DNA from: Magicicada septendecula
Lineage: Eukaryota > Arthropoda > Insecta > Hemiptera > Cicadidae
DNA: 64,000 nt
Assembly (NCBI GenBank): GCA_034769895.1
Contig: CM068367.1
Coordinates: forward strand, 349,929,111-349,993,110
Direction: 5' to 3'
Shown here: positions 1-10,183 of the stretch, piece by piece
How positions within the stretch are numbered: the stretch's first letter is position 1
Layout of the letters: the number at the start of each line of letters is the position of its first letter
Position numbers and translations under genes: made by a program
Notes under the pieces: model-generated
What the model was told of the DNA's origin: nothing
Seen by the model: the letters and a program-made list of their open reading frames with translations, nothing else
The model's database searches: none

Positions 1-167
1 TAATCGAGTCCGCTTAGGTTGCTTAATTGCGCGGGTGCATCAAATCCACTTTCGCGTATTGACTTACGCAATTCCGCGACTGTTACATTCGCATGGGGTA
101 GACCACGCAAAAGAGCTTCATAAGACAGCTCTTCCTTTAATAGTAAATCCGGATTAAATTGTGCCAT
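1..167 (-). CDS. Gag-like N-terminal fragment, cut by the window edge
   Basis: Reading the minus strand from the ATG at 167-165 gives 55 codons, open to the window edge. It begins MAQFNPDLLLKEELSYEALL and continues with RGLPHANVTVAELRKSIR. The pattern KEEL-YE-LLRG followed by VAELRKSIR resembles the N-terminal helical part of gag-type proteins from arthropod LTR retroelements. That is pattern recognition, not a search result. The rest lies outside the window, so the family cannot be settled. A host exon with a similar helical domain is the alternative. If it is gag, the sequence upstream on this strand (168-815) would be its leader. No completeness can be judged. Confidence 0.4.
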   Translation of the reverse strand, partial: MAQFNPDLLLKEELSYEALLRGLPHANVTVAELRKSIRESGFDAPAQLSNLSGLD

Positions 168-815
168 TTTTTATCTTATTTCTAACACATTAAAACGTAC
201 TTAAAATTGATTTTACAACACTATACACTTACTACATAGACAAGTTACATTCTTGGGTAAATCATTTGCATAATTCTCAAGAGAATAATTTCTCTTCTAA
301 GGGAGAGACAGAAATTCCACACACACATATTTCAATGTTAAATCACCGATCAGCTGTTTGCTGGAATGTAGGTCACCCTCTTTTATTTAGTAAAGAAAGA
401 CAAGGTAGGTGTATGCGTGGGAACGCGGGGATTACGCACACATATTGTTCTCTACACAATGCCTCAGCCTATCTTTCTCGACCGGTTTTAACTGGAGAGG
501 CCAGTCGGACTCATAGGGTGAATCTTATTCAACAAAACACGCTTTACAAGTTACAGGTGTATTACGGTTATAACAGTCTGAGTTTAGTAATTAATTCTCG
601 TACTTTCCACCATTAAAATATTATTTTTTTTTTAATTTTTGGTAACAACTTTAAGTTACGAAATTCTTTACACATAATTAACCGGGTCTACTTTACGCAG
701 GAGTATATGTTTTTATTTTTACCGTGACGACAGACATACAATGCAGGCATATTCAAGAAACTACAGGTCTTGAATTGTCACAATATAAACCTGTTAAAGA
801 CTGAACAGATCAACA
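168..815. other. Non-coding stretch, possible leader of the gag-like fragment
   Basis: I see no credible gene here. One 116-codon open frame on the plus strand (266-616) has no recognisable domain and lies in AT-rich, low-information sequence. Position and strand fit a leader region for the minus-strand gag-like fragment, but no convincing primer binding site was found. Confidence 0.35.
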
Positions 816-1973
816 TGTGACGTCTCCCTTGTTAAGATATCACAAATGTCGGGAACCAGTTCAATTTGTTACCTGTTAATTGAACTAGCTGCCGTTGTTA
901 GTAAAAAACCTTAATCACTAACAAATTATAACACTTTATTATTCAGGAATTAAGCAAGGATTGTATAAATTTATTCACTCGTTGGGTGTTAGCAAAAACA
1001 TCTCTTTATTAACATATATATATCTCTCATACTTTACTTTACTTTTAAAACTCAGATTCTAAAATTTTCTGCATTAAATATTTTGAAAATTTACGTTTTA
1101 TTCCTTTTATATCAAAAGCATTCAGCTATATATTGTTTTTTGGTACCTTGGATCCGGGACTCAACTTAGTTATGTTTTTATTACAACTTCAACCAAATTA
1201 TTAGAAGAATAATTTTGGTTGTAAATTTTAAAATTAATTTAAATCTAAACATCGTAATGTCATTACTACTTCATTACAGTGATTACAAAAATATATACAT
1301 TAAACTTTAAATTATCAAAAGTTCTTTACTGTTCTTTTGTTAGTGGTCTTGTTGTTTTACAATGAATTTGTGTTACAAATATTATGTTTTGATATCACCT
1401 GAATATAACAATGCGTATGCTGTGGGGTCCATGATGGTCATCTTCAGTCCTCTTCTAGGGTGTGATCCACGGTTGCTCTTGAAGTTCCATGAGGTTGATT
1501 GTTTCTGGTAGTCTCTTCCTAGACGATTAGATTTTGGGTTTTAGAAGTTCATCCGGTTGTTGTTTGTGTTATCTTCTTTCGGAGTCGGTAGTTTACATTA
1601 TACTTTTAGTTACAGTTTTTATTTTATCAGCACTAAAATCTGGTAATTAACATTTCTCACCATTTACAGCTTGCTAAGAGATGTGTCGGCTAAGTTTCCT
1701 TTTTTATTCTATACATGTTTCCTCACGCACTACATTATAATTTTGTTATTACTATTATTATTATTATACTACATAGGTCAATTCGAACTCATTATAAACT
1801 TGATTAAATATTGTTTAACGGTATACACCTATGTGTATGTTCACAACACAGCAGCTACATCCTTACATCTCGGTGTCTATCGGGCGAGTGAATGCAATGT
1901 TTAGCGGCAAGGGGTCAGTAGCTTGCGCGGTTTTACACACTGAGAAAATAGTTCGTTCTTTTAAGTTATATTA
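816..1973 (-). repeat. Possible distal part of a minus-strand LTR, split by the 1974-14387 element
   Basis: On the minus strand a segment could begin TGTGACG at 14653, run to 14388, resume at 1973 and end CGTCACA at 816. TG...CA ends with a 7-bp terminal inverted repeat are the LTR hallmark, and an LTR of about 1.4 kb would fit the gag-like fragment downstream. The TGTGACG motif also occurs elsewhere in this window, so chance is possible. The partner LTR is not in view. Confidence 0.25.
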
Positions 1974-3187
1974 TGTAACGGGACATTTTGGCCTGTCTGG
2001 GGTAATATAAAGAAATTTGTATTTTGAATGAAAACCAGTAACATTTTTTACGATAATTGGGACAAAACGTAAACAAAAAGGTATATTTTATTGGTAGCGA
2101 CAGTGGTAGCACTGCTTGTGAAATTATTATTGTGAAACGACAAAATAAACAGACAGCAAAACTGTGCCAAGGTCACCCAATGACTTACAGAAACGGTAAA
2201 CAAGTTATATAACAGCATCGGACCATGTGACGTCAATATATACGTCAGAGACGATCCCCACGATGGAATTCGGGTGTGTAATCCAAAACCGTATACTGGC
2301 GTAGGAATACTAACTGAATACAATACAAGTTGGAAAAACAGTCAAGGCCACTTTACAAAATAGTGCCGGTTGCCTCAGCCAAGTCTATCTTCACCACTCG
2401 CGCGAGTGACATACATAAAAGTTCCGGAACGTAAATCGCGGGCGCCCGCACCTTATACAATGTGACTAATACATCAAAAATTTGTTTTAACAATCGCTAT
2501 ACCTATAAAAAAATGTGATTAACAGTAAATACAGTTCGGAAATTATGCTTTAAATGAAAGTGCGCACAAAAGCAATGTGACGTCTTCTGGACTAGAATTC
2601 GGACTCAATGCCAGATAAGTTCTTACAAGGATATACACAAAACTATCAAAATTTATTATTTTCAGAAACCAAAATCGATGGGGCAAATTAGATAACATAT
2701 GAGTTTAAGGGGAACATCTAAAATGGGTTGCATGTGAGAGTGTGCGAGGGGTCTTGCTTAATTATATATTAAACTATGAAGTGCTGGTTTACGTTTTAAA
2801 ATTGATCTTATGTTTATAAAATGTATTTATTTCTATTCTAAAGAGAAAATCATGCATAATAAATGTTATTATTGTCTTTCTATAGGATCGTAACAAAGTA
2901 GGAGAAAGTAAGGGGAATATTTGTCTATATAAAATTTGAAATTATGTTGAGGGCTATATTTTCATGTTTTCTTTTGTAGTGTGAAAATGAATTAAAATAG
3001 GTGTGATGGTAATTCAGTTGTACTTTCTTAAATAACCAGTTCTGCACTTCCCGTTCGCTGATTCGAACCTTGGTGAGTAAAACTTTAGGTTGGTAATAGA
3101 CAACATGGCAGCTGTAAGAGTCGCGAATTAGTAAACAAATAAGATCAAAATATATTTATGAATTTTATAACGGTAAGTAATAGCACA
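1974..3187 (+). repeat. LTR copy 1 of the gag-only element
   Basis: It begins TGTAACGGGACATTTTGG and ends TAGCACA. Its left neighbour is the ATTA duplication. It is about 99% identical by eye to the two other LTRs. It contains a perfect TGACGTCA palindrome, several further TGACGTC-like motifs, and no credible gene. Confidence 0.85.
2228..2235. promoter_or_regulatory. CRE-like TGACGTCA palindrome in the LTR
   Basis: TGACGTCA is the consensus site for CREB/ATF-type bZIP factors. It recurs at the same LTR position at 7820-7827 and 13427-13434. It may be a transcription factor site of the LTR promoter, but this is inference from a short motif. Confidence 0.3.
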
Positions 3188-3189
3188 AA

Positions 3190-3207
3190 TGGCTTCTGAA
3201 CAGGGAC
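3190..3207 (+). other. Primer-binding-site-like sequence
   Basis: TGGCTTCTGAACAGGGAC begins two bases after the end of LTR 1 and recurs after LTR 2 at 8782-8799. Starting with TGG a few bases after an LTR is typical of a minus-strand primer site. The 3' part (GAACAGGGAC) matches the well-known lysine-tRNA primer site, the middle does not. The tRNA is therefore not assigned. Confidence 0.5.
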
Positions 3208-3395
3208 ATTTATATAAATATAATTATATAAATACGGCCTACTGGGAGAGCAGAATGGTTGTTTGGAAGTGAGAACGAATTTTATTTTTTGTACGTAGAA
3301 ATAGACGCAGGTGACGAGTGTCACATAAGGTTATGTTACGTAAGGTTATATTGACGTAGATGTATAGTAAATAAGTCAGAATTACGCAAATAACA

Positions 3396-4571
3396 ATGAT
3401 GAATACTAATGATAATATTAACGATGAAGTCAGCTTCACTGACAGCCAGATAGAAAGTCAAATAAGTAGCGACTCCGGAATTCAAACAAATGACAGTAGT
3501 CTTGAGGAGTCAAAAATAATACAGACAGTTGAGATTCATTCAACACCTATTTTAGGAAATCAAAATCAGAAACCTGACGAAAATGATATGTTAACCCGAT
3601 TGTACAATATGATTTACAATAGTGTAGAAAAACAAGATAGTAATTTTAGAGAATTGAAAAACGAAATCAAAGAAATTAAAAGTAGTGTAAATGAGAAATT
3701 AGATATGCAGAACAACAAATTAAATGAATTAAATAATAACATTCAAGAAATGAATAAACGTTTAGAAAATACCAATGAAATAATAAAAAATAATTTGAAT
3801 AAATTAGAACAGAGTAAGAGTAATACAAATGAAAATTGTAATGACATGTGTAAAAATGTGGTACTAGATAAAGTGTTAACAAATGATGTTGAAAATAATA
3901 TTGAGAATAGTAATGTATTTGAAAAGGTAGTATCAGAGAGTGATAAGTTGAAAATAAATAGTGAGAGTACTGATGAAGTTATACAATGTGATGATGGAAT
4001 GTTAATGTGTGTTTATGAGTTAGAGAGAAAGTGGAAAGATAATATAGTGGTAGAATGGGGGCAGAGGGTAAATTTTCCCCTTATTTGTAATGAACCAGAG
4101 TGTTCACAAGTGTTGTTTTTGAAGGGCAAGAGTCCCGTGTTAGTAGATGATTTTTGTTTCCCAGTTTTGTATAAGTTTATACCCTCTGTGTGTAATGATT
4201 TTATAAGTATGAGATGGTGTTATGATGAGAGAAAGTTAGATAGAGAATTGTGTGTTGATAAAGAGACAGAATTGTATAATTTAAAGAGAGACTATGATGA
4301 GTGGAAAGAAATATTAGAAGTGTATTTAAACAAGAGTAATTTAATTTATGATGAAAGAATAACTGACCCAATATTGACAATAATTACTACTGGAGACTGG
4401 ACAAAAATAAATTATGTTGACAAGGCTTATGAAACATTAATAGGGAATAACCCTATAAATTATAATGGCATAATGAATGAAATAAAGTTAATGGATTATA
4501 ATAATAATAATAATAACAAATTGTGTGTGGATAACAATGATGCATGTTATAAATATATTCGATATATATGA
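3396..4571 (+). CDS. Gag-position protein of the gag-only LTR element, copy 1
   Basis: This 391-codon frame is the only long one in the internal region and lies about 190 nt after the primer-site-like sequence, where gag is expected. Residues 1-60 are acidic and Ser/Asn-rich. Residues about 65-150 are Lys/Glu/Asn-rich with leucine spacing typical of a coiled coil. From about residue 200 a more ordered part carries Trp and Cys residues (WKDNIVVEWGQRV; CYDERKLDRELC). The C-terminus has an Asn run from AAT repeats. I recognise no capsid, zinc-knuckle or enzymatic domain. The ATG at 3396 is followed at once by a second in-frame ATG. A structural role is inferred from position only. Confidence 0.5.
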   Translation: MMNTNDNINDEVSFTDSQIESQISSDSGIQTNDSSLEESKIIQTVEIHSTPILGNQNQKPDENDMLTRLYNMIYNSVEKQDSNFRELKNEIKEIKSSVNEKLDMQNNKLNELNNNIQEMNKRLENTNEIIKNNLNKLEQSKSNTNENCNDMCKNVVLDKVLTNDVENNIENSNVFEKVVSESDKLKINSESTDEVIQCDDGMLMCVYELERKWKDNIVVEWGQRVNFPLICNEPECSQVLFLKGKSPVLVDDFCFPVLYKFIPSVCNDFISMRWCYDERKLDRELCVDKETELYNLKRDYDEWKEILEVYLNKSNLIYDERITDPILTIITTGDWTKINYVDKAYETLIGNNPINYNGIMNEIKLMDYNNNNNNKLCVDNNDACYKYIRYI

Positions 4572-5411
4572 TGATGGAGGTTGAAATTAAAATGAGTGAA
4601 TGGACAAATTTTAAATATTGTAATTTATGGTAATGACTTTGCAGACTTGGACAATGAAGTGTGAAAAAATGGAACAGTTAATGACAAAAGTTTGTAAATA
4701 TATTTGTAGTGAATTCAATTGTGTGTATTGTAAAATGTTAGGTAAACAATGTGTATATGTAGTAGAAAATGTTGTGATAATAATAATATTATTAATATTT
4801 TGCAGTCTAAATAAAAAATAATTATGAAGACAGTAATTAATGAACTGTAATTGTTTTGATAATATTTGAAATATATTGTTTTCAATAATTAATTTAATCA
4901 AAATAATCTGAGATGTTTAAATATTTTTTGTTGGATTCAAAATGTTATATAATTGAATTTTTATGAGGTAATTAAATTGTTTTATGAGATTTAAATTTGA
5001 TAATAATTAATAAATAAATAAATGTTAAATTGTTTAGTTTGTGGAAGGCCTAGGCGTGTAAATAAATAATTTTAGTGAGGCAGTGTGTTCAAACAAAATT
5101 TACTCTTATGTAATAAAATCTATTATGCAATAATAAAATGTAACAAGGTCACGAGTAAATAGAATTTGAAAATGAAATTAAAAGTGTAAGTTATGTAATT
5201 TTGGTAAATCTAAAAAAGTGAATTGTTTATTTTCATGTAATGACAACATCGTTAAGTGACTAAGTAAATATTTTGTTGTACTTATTATTTTATGTTAATG
5301 AAGGTCAAGGTAGGGAAAGGTAAGAAAGAAATGTATGAGGTTAAAACACCACCAAGACTAGAAATGTCATGTAATGTAAAGTGTTAATTTTAAAAAATAT
5401 ATATTTTACTT

Positions 5412-5589
5412 GTGATTCCCCAACTTTTCGGGTGGTCACGGCCTCACCGAACCCTGACCGTGGAATTGGTTTAGCTTTAACAGCTATGGTTGGGGCTCAT
5501 TGCGTCACGTTCTGCCTTAACTGGCCATAGCTGTTATCATTGTAAAGGTGAATTTTGAAATTGACAGGGGGGTAATTTAGGGGAATCAC
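5412..5589 (+). repeat. Nested inverted repeats, likely branched RNA fold
   Basis: An outer 10-bp perfect stem (5412-5421 with 5580-5589) encloses a 5-bp CACGG/CCGTG stem and a perfect 12-bp stem (5478-5489 with 5525-5536). GC content is well above the surroundings. The block recurs in the second internal copy near 11015-11192, where the outer stem has one change. A structured RNA domain of the element is the simplest reading. Confidence 0.4.
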
Positions 5590-7515
5590 CAAACTATGAA
5601 ACAGCGGCTGCCACTCTGTCCGAGGAGGGACAGCAAAGCCAGGTGGTAGACCCGCATTAGGGGCGTATAATATGAACATTTAGATATTATATCTAGTTTT
5701 ATTAAAATGTAACGCAGAAGCAAGGACACGGAGATGTCAAAATTCCTCCAAAACTTCAGTCTTTGTGGACGCAACTGGACGCCACAGTCCAGGGGGGGTC
5801 ATAGTGTGTGTGGCAGGGAGGTTACCCAGGGGGGTAACGAATTAAAAAATTTGTTGTATTTTAATAATGATGACTCGCTACTAAATAATTTTGTTTTGAT
5901 TTGAAAAAATAGATGCACTAGATACTTCCTATATCGTGTTTATTATGTCTTATTGTGTTAATTGCATGTAGTATGTTAGGAATAAGGATTATAAAATTAT
6001 AATAATATGTTATAGAATAAGTTTTCAATGTGTTTAAAGACTTTAGATGAATAGTGAAATAAATTTGAGATAATTAAAGTTTTCAATGGGTTGCAAAAGA
6101 TAGAAGTTGGGTGATAGTAATTGTTTAAGTAAAATATTTGAGTAAGTCCAAGTTGAGTATAGATGGGTGTTAAAGAGAATAAAGATGTAATACAAGTAAT
6201 AGAGAATTTGAGTATATGTGGAGACACAGTAGTAATGGAGAATTTATGTAGAATAATGAGAGTGATATTGATGTTTATAAATGATGATGTTATTTTGTAG
6301 TTGAAGTGAGGTAATTAGAATGAGATTTGGGGATGGTAATTTTGTAAGAGGGGATAGTGTAATGGAGGAGTCCGCAACAAAAGGGTTGGGACGGGATGGG
6401 ACCGTTTGGCGCCGGAAAGGGTTACCTTAGGTAGAATCCAGGAACCAACATAAGGGAATGCGCTTTTGGGGGGGGGGGAACACATATCCTAAGTACAAAG
6501 GGTTAGAGAGTATTTTTTTTTATATATCGAGAGAATGTGGCGAATTGAGTTTAGTAGTAAGTTGGGTTTTTGTTTGATAGATGTTTTGATAGAGATGGGG
6601 TGTCATACTAGTTAAAGATTTTGTAAGGGAGCGTTAGAGTCACAAAAGGGGAAGATTATGGGTAAATGCCAAGTTGATAAAGTGAATTATGATGAATAAC
6701 TGAGAATCACCCAAATTAATGAAATGGAATAATAATTGCAATGTTATGAAAAAAAAAAAAATATATATATATATATATAATAATTTTTTTTGGAAAGAGA
6801 ATTAATAAAAGTCAATTGAGATTAAAGGGTAATTTCATGATTTTATATGCAAATTTAATGATGTAAAGTGTGTAAATTTTTAAATACAAATTGTTTATTT
6901 TAAGATAATAATAACAATGTGAATTATGAATGTACTATGTTTTCTTATGTTATATTGTGTTTGTTAGTATTTAAGAGAATTTTATGAATTAAAAAAATTT
7001 TTTTTGATGCAAATTGGGGATAAGAGAAATGTGTAATATGGTAATGGGAAATGTTTATTTAAATTTTGATGGGCATCAGGGCAATAATTTTGAATTTTGG
7101 AATTTTAAAGTTAACAAGAGAAAGTACACAGAATGAGATTATGGAATTTTAAATATGTTAGAAGTAAGTAAAAAACAAAACCAGTGCTTCTTAACGCAAA
7201 CCAGCACCGCTAGGGGGAAACAGATCAGTTGGGGATATGGTGTTATATAAGGCCACTAGTTGATATTTGATTTGTTGTTTCAGTGTTTGGTGATGCTGTG
7301 GCGGCGGACCTGAGCTGGCCAGCGCGTCAGAGCAGGGGCGTTAAGTATCTGTCTGACTTTATGGTGTTGGGATCTCGAGAGAGAAGTCCAGTATTGTCAT
7401 TCAGGTGCGGTCACAGTCACCGGACCAAGGGTGAGTTAATTATATTTTTTTTGTAAACCATACAGGGGGTTGTGGCGACATATCCTGCCTGATCCCTTTA
7501 GCAAGTATGAGTGTG

Positions 7516-7557
7516 TCAATGAGAGTTTTTATGCTTCGGCATAAAATCTCTCATTGA
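7516..7557 (+). promoter_or_regulatory. TTCG-capped hairpin before the LTR
   Basis: The sequence folds into a 19-position stem with a single T-T mismatch and a C(TTCG)G tetraloop, a very stable RNA loop. It ends a few bases before the G-rich tract that leads into the LTR. It is repeated at 13123-13164 and, with changed bases, at 62942-62981. It may act in 3' end formation, packaging or plus-strand priming. Confidence 0.6.
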
Positions 7558-7565
7558 GGGGGTAT

Positions 7566-8779
7566 TATAACGGGACATTTTGGCCTACCTGGGGTAATAT
7601 AAAGAAATTTGTATTTTGAATGAAAACCAGTAACATTTTTTACGATAATTGGGACAAAACGTAAACAAAAAGGTATATTTTATTGGTAGCGACAGTGGTA
7701 GCACTGCTTGTGAAATTATTATTGTGAAACGACAAAATAAACAGACAGCAAAACTGTGCCAAGGTTACCCAATGACTTACAGAAACAGTAAACAAGTTAT
7801 ATAACAGCATCGGACCATGTGACGTCAATATATACGTCAGAGACGATCCCCACGATGGAATTCGGGTGTGTAATCCAAAACCGTATACTGGCGTAGGAAT
7901 ACTAACTGAATACAATACAAGTTGGAAAAACAGTCAAGGCCACTTTACAAAATAGTGCCGGTTGCCTCAGCCCAGTCTAACTTCACCACTCGCGCGAGTG
8001 ACATACATAAAAGTTCCGGAACGTAAATCGCGGGCGCCCGCACCTTATAAAATGTGACTAATACATCAAAAATTTGTTTTAACAATCGCTATACCTATAA
8101 AAAAATGTGATTAACAGTAAATACAGTTCGGAAATTATGCTTTAAATGAAAGTGCGCACAAAAGCAATGTGACGTCTTCTGGACTAGAATTCGGACTCAA
8201 TGCCAGATAAGTTCTTACAAGGATATACACAAAACTATCAAAATTTATTATTTTCAGAAACCAAAATCGATGGGGCAAATTAGATAACATATGAGTTTAA
8301 GGGGAACATCTAAAATGGGTTGCATGTGAGAGTGTGTAAGGGGTCTTGCTTAATTATATATTAAACTATGAAGTGCTGGTTTACGTTTTAAAATTGATCT
8401 TATGTTTATAAAATGTATTTATTTCTATTCTAAAGAGAAAATCATGCATAATAAATGTTATTATTGTCTTTCTATAGGATCGTAACAAAGTAGGAGAAAG
8501 TAAGGGGAATATTTGTCTATATAAAATTTGAAATTATGTTGAGGGCTATATTTTCATGTTTTCTTTTGTAGTGTGAAAATGAATTAAAATAGGTGTGATG
8601 GTAATTCAGTTGTACTTTCTTAAATAACCAGTTCTGCACTTCCCGTTCGCTGATTCGAACCTTGGTGAGTAAAACTTTAGGTTGGTAATAGACAACATGG
8701 CAGCTGTAAGAGTCGCGAATTAGTAAACAAATAAGATCAAAATATATTTATGAATTTTATAACGGTAAGTAATAGCACC
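7566..8779 (+). repeat. LTR copy 2, middle LTR of the tandem element
   Basis: It is homologous end to end with LTR 1. It is shared between the two internal regions, acting as the 3' LTR of the first and the 5' LTR of the second. A G-rich tract (GAGGGGG) lies immediately upstream. Confidence 0.85.
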
Positions 8780-8987
8780 AATGGCTTCTGAACAGGGACA
8801 TTTATATAAATATAATTATATAAATACGGCCTACTGGGAGAGCAGAATGGTTGTTTGGAAGTGAGAACGAATTTTATTTTTTGTACGTAGAAATAGACGC
8901 AGGTGACGAGTGTCACATAAGGTTATGTTACGTAAGGTTATATTGACGTAGATGTATAGTAAATAAGTCAGAATTACGCAAATAACA

Positions 8988-10183
8988 ATGATGAATACTA
9001 ATGATAATATTAACGATGAAGTCAGCTTCACTGACAGCCAGATAGAAAGTCAAATAAGTAGCGACTCCGGAATTCAAACAAATGACAGTAGTCTTGAGGA
9101 GTCAAAAATAATACAGACAGTTGAGATTCATTCAACACCTATTTTAGGAAATCAAAATCAGAACCTGACGAAAATGATATGTTAACCCGATTGTACAATA
9201 TGATTTACAATAGTGTAGAAAAACAAGATAGTAATTTTAGAGAATTGAAAAACGAAATCAAAGAAATTAAAAGTAGTGTAAATGAGAAATTAGATATGCA
9301 GAACAACAAATTAAATGAATTAAATAATAACATTCAAGAAATGAATAAACGTTTAGAAAATACCAATGAAATAATAAAAAATAATTTGAATAAATTAGAA
9401 CAGAGTAAGAGTAATACAAATGAAAATTGTAATGACATGTGTAAAAATGTGGTACTAGATAAAGTGTTAACAAATGATGATGTTGAAAATAATATTGAGA
9501 ATAGTAATGTATTTGAAAAGGTAGTATCAGAGAGTGATAAGTTGAAAATAAATAGTGAGAGTACTGATGAAGTTATACAATGTGATGATGGAATGTTAAT
9601 GTGTGTTTATGAGTTAGAGAGAAAGTGGAAAGATAATATAGTGGTAGAATGGGGGCAGAGGGTAAATTTTCCCCTTATTTGTAATGAACCAGAGTGTTCA
9701 CAAGTGTTGTTTTTGAAGGGCAAGAGTCCCGTGTTAGTAGATGATTTTTGTTTCCCAGTTTTGTATAAGTTTATACCCTCTGTGTGTAATGATTTTATAA
9801 GTATGAGATGGTGTTATGATGAGAGAAAGTTAGATAGAGAATTGTGTGTTGATAAAGAGACAGAATTGTATAATTTAAAGAGAGACTATGATGAGTGGAA
9901 AGAAATATTAGAAGTGTATTTAAACAAGAGTAATTTAATTTATGATGAAAGAATAACTGACCCAATATTGACAATAATTACTACTGGAGACTGGACAAAA
10001 ATAAATTATGTTGACAAGGCTTATGAAACATTAATAGGGAATAACCCTATAAATTATAATGGCATAATGAATGAAATAAAGTTAATGGATTATAATAATA
10101 ATAATAATAATAACAAATTGTGTGTGGATAACAATGATGCATGTTATAAATATATTCGATATATATATGATGATGGAGGTTGA
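8988..10183 (+). pseudogene. Gag-position frame, copy 2, broken
   Basis: It is nearly identical to the frame at 3396-4571 and sits at the same place after LTR 2. It has about one break, so this copy is a fossil. The C-terminal Asn run differs in length, as expected for an unstable AAT repeat. Confidence 0.6.

Larger units (their letters stand above)
4572..7565 (+). other. 3' part of internal region, copy 1, without pol
   Basis: About 3 kb of AT-rich sequence follows the gag-position frame. No RT, RNase H, protease or integrase motif is visible in any frame. It contains a compact block of nested inverted repeats at 5412-5589, an AT dinucleotide run near 6763, G-runs near 6468, and a strong hairpin at 7516-7557 just before the next LTR. 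Confidence 0.6.

Noticed and set aside
266-616. 116-codon plus-strand frame
   Set aside because: No recognisable domain, no sensible composition, and it lies in probable leader or LTR sequence.
3055-3075. tRNA-like B-box (GGTTCGAATC on the minus strand) suggesting a tRNA or SINE
   Set aside because: No matching A-box at the right distance and no T-arm stem around it. It lies inside an LTR and recurs only because the LTR does.
4627-4821. 64-codon frame after the gag-position gene (also 10226-10423)
   Set aside because: It has a hydrophobic C-terminus, so a small membrane protein was considered. Composition is AT-driven, its length varies with an AAT repeat, and no start context supports it.
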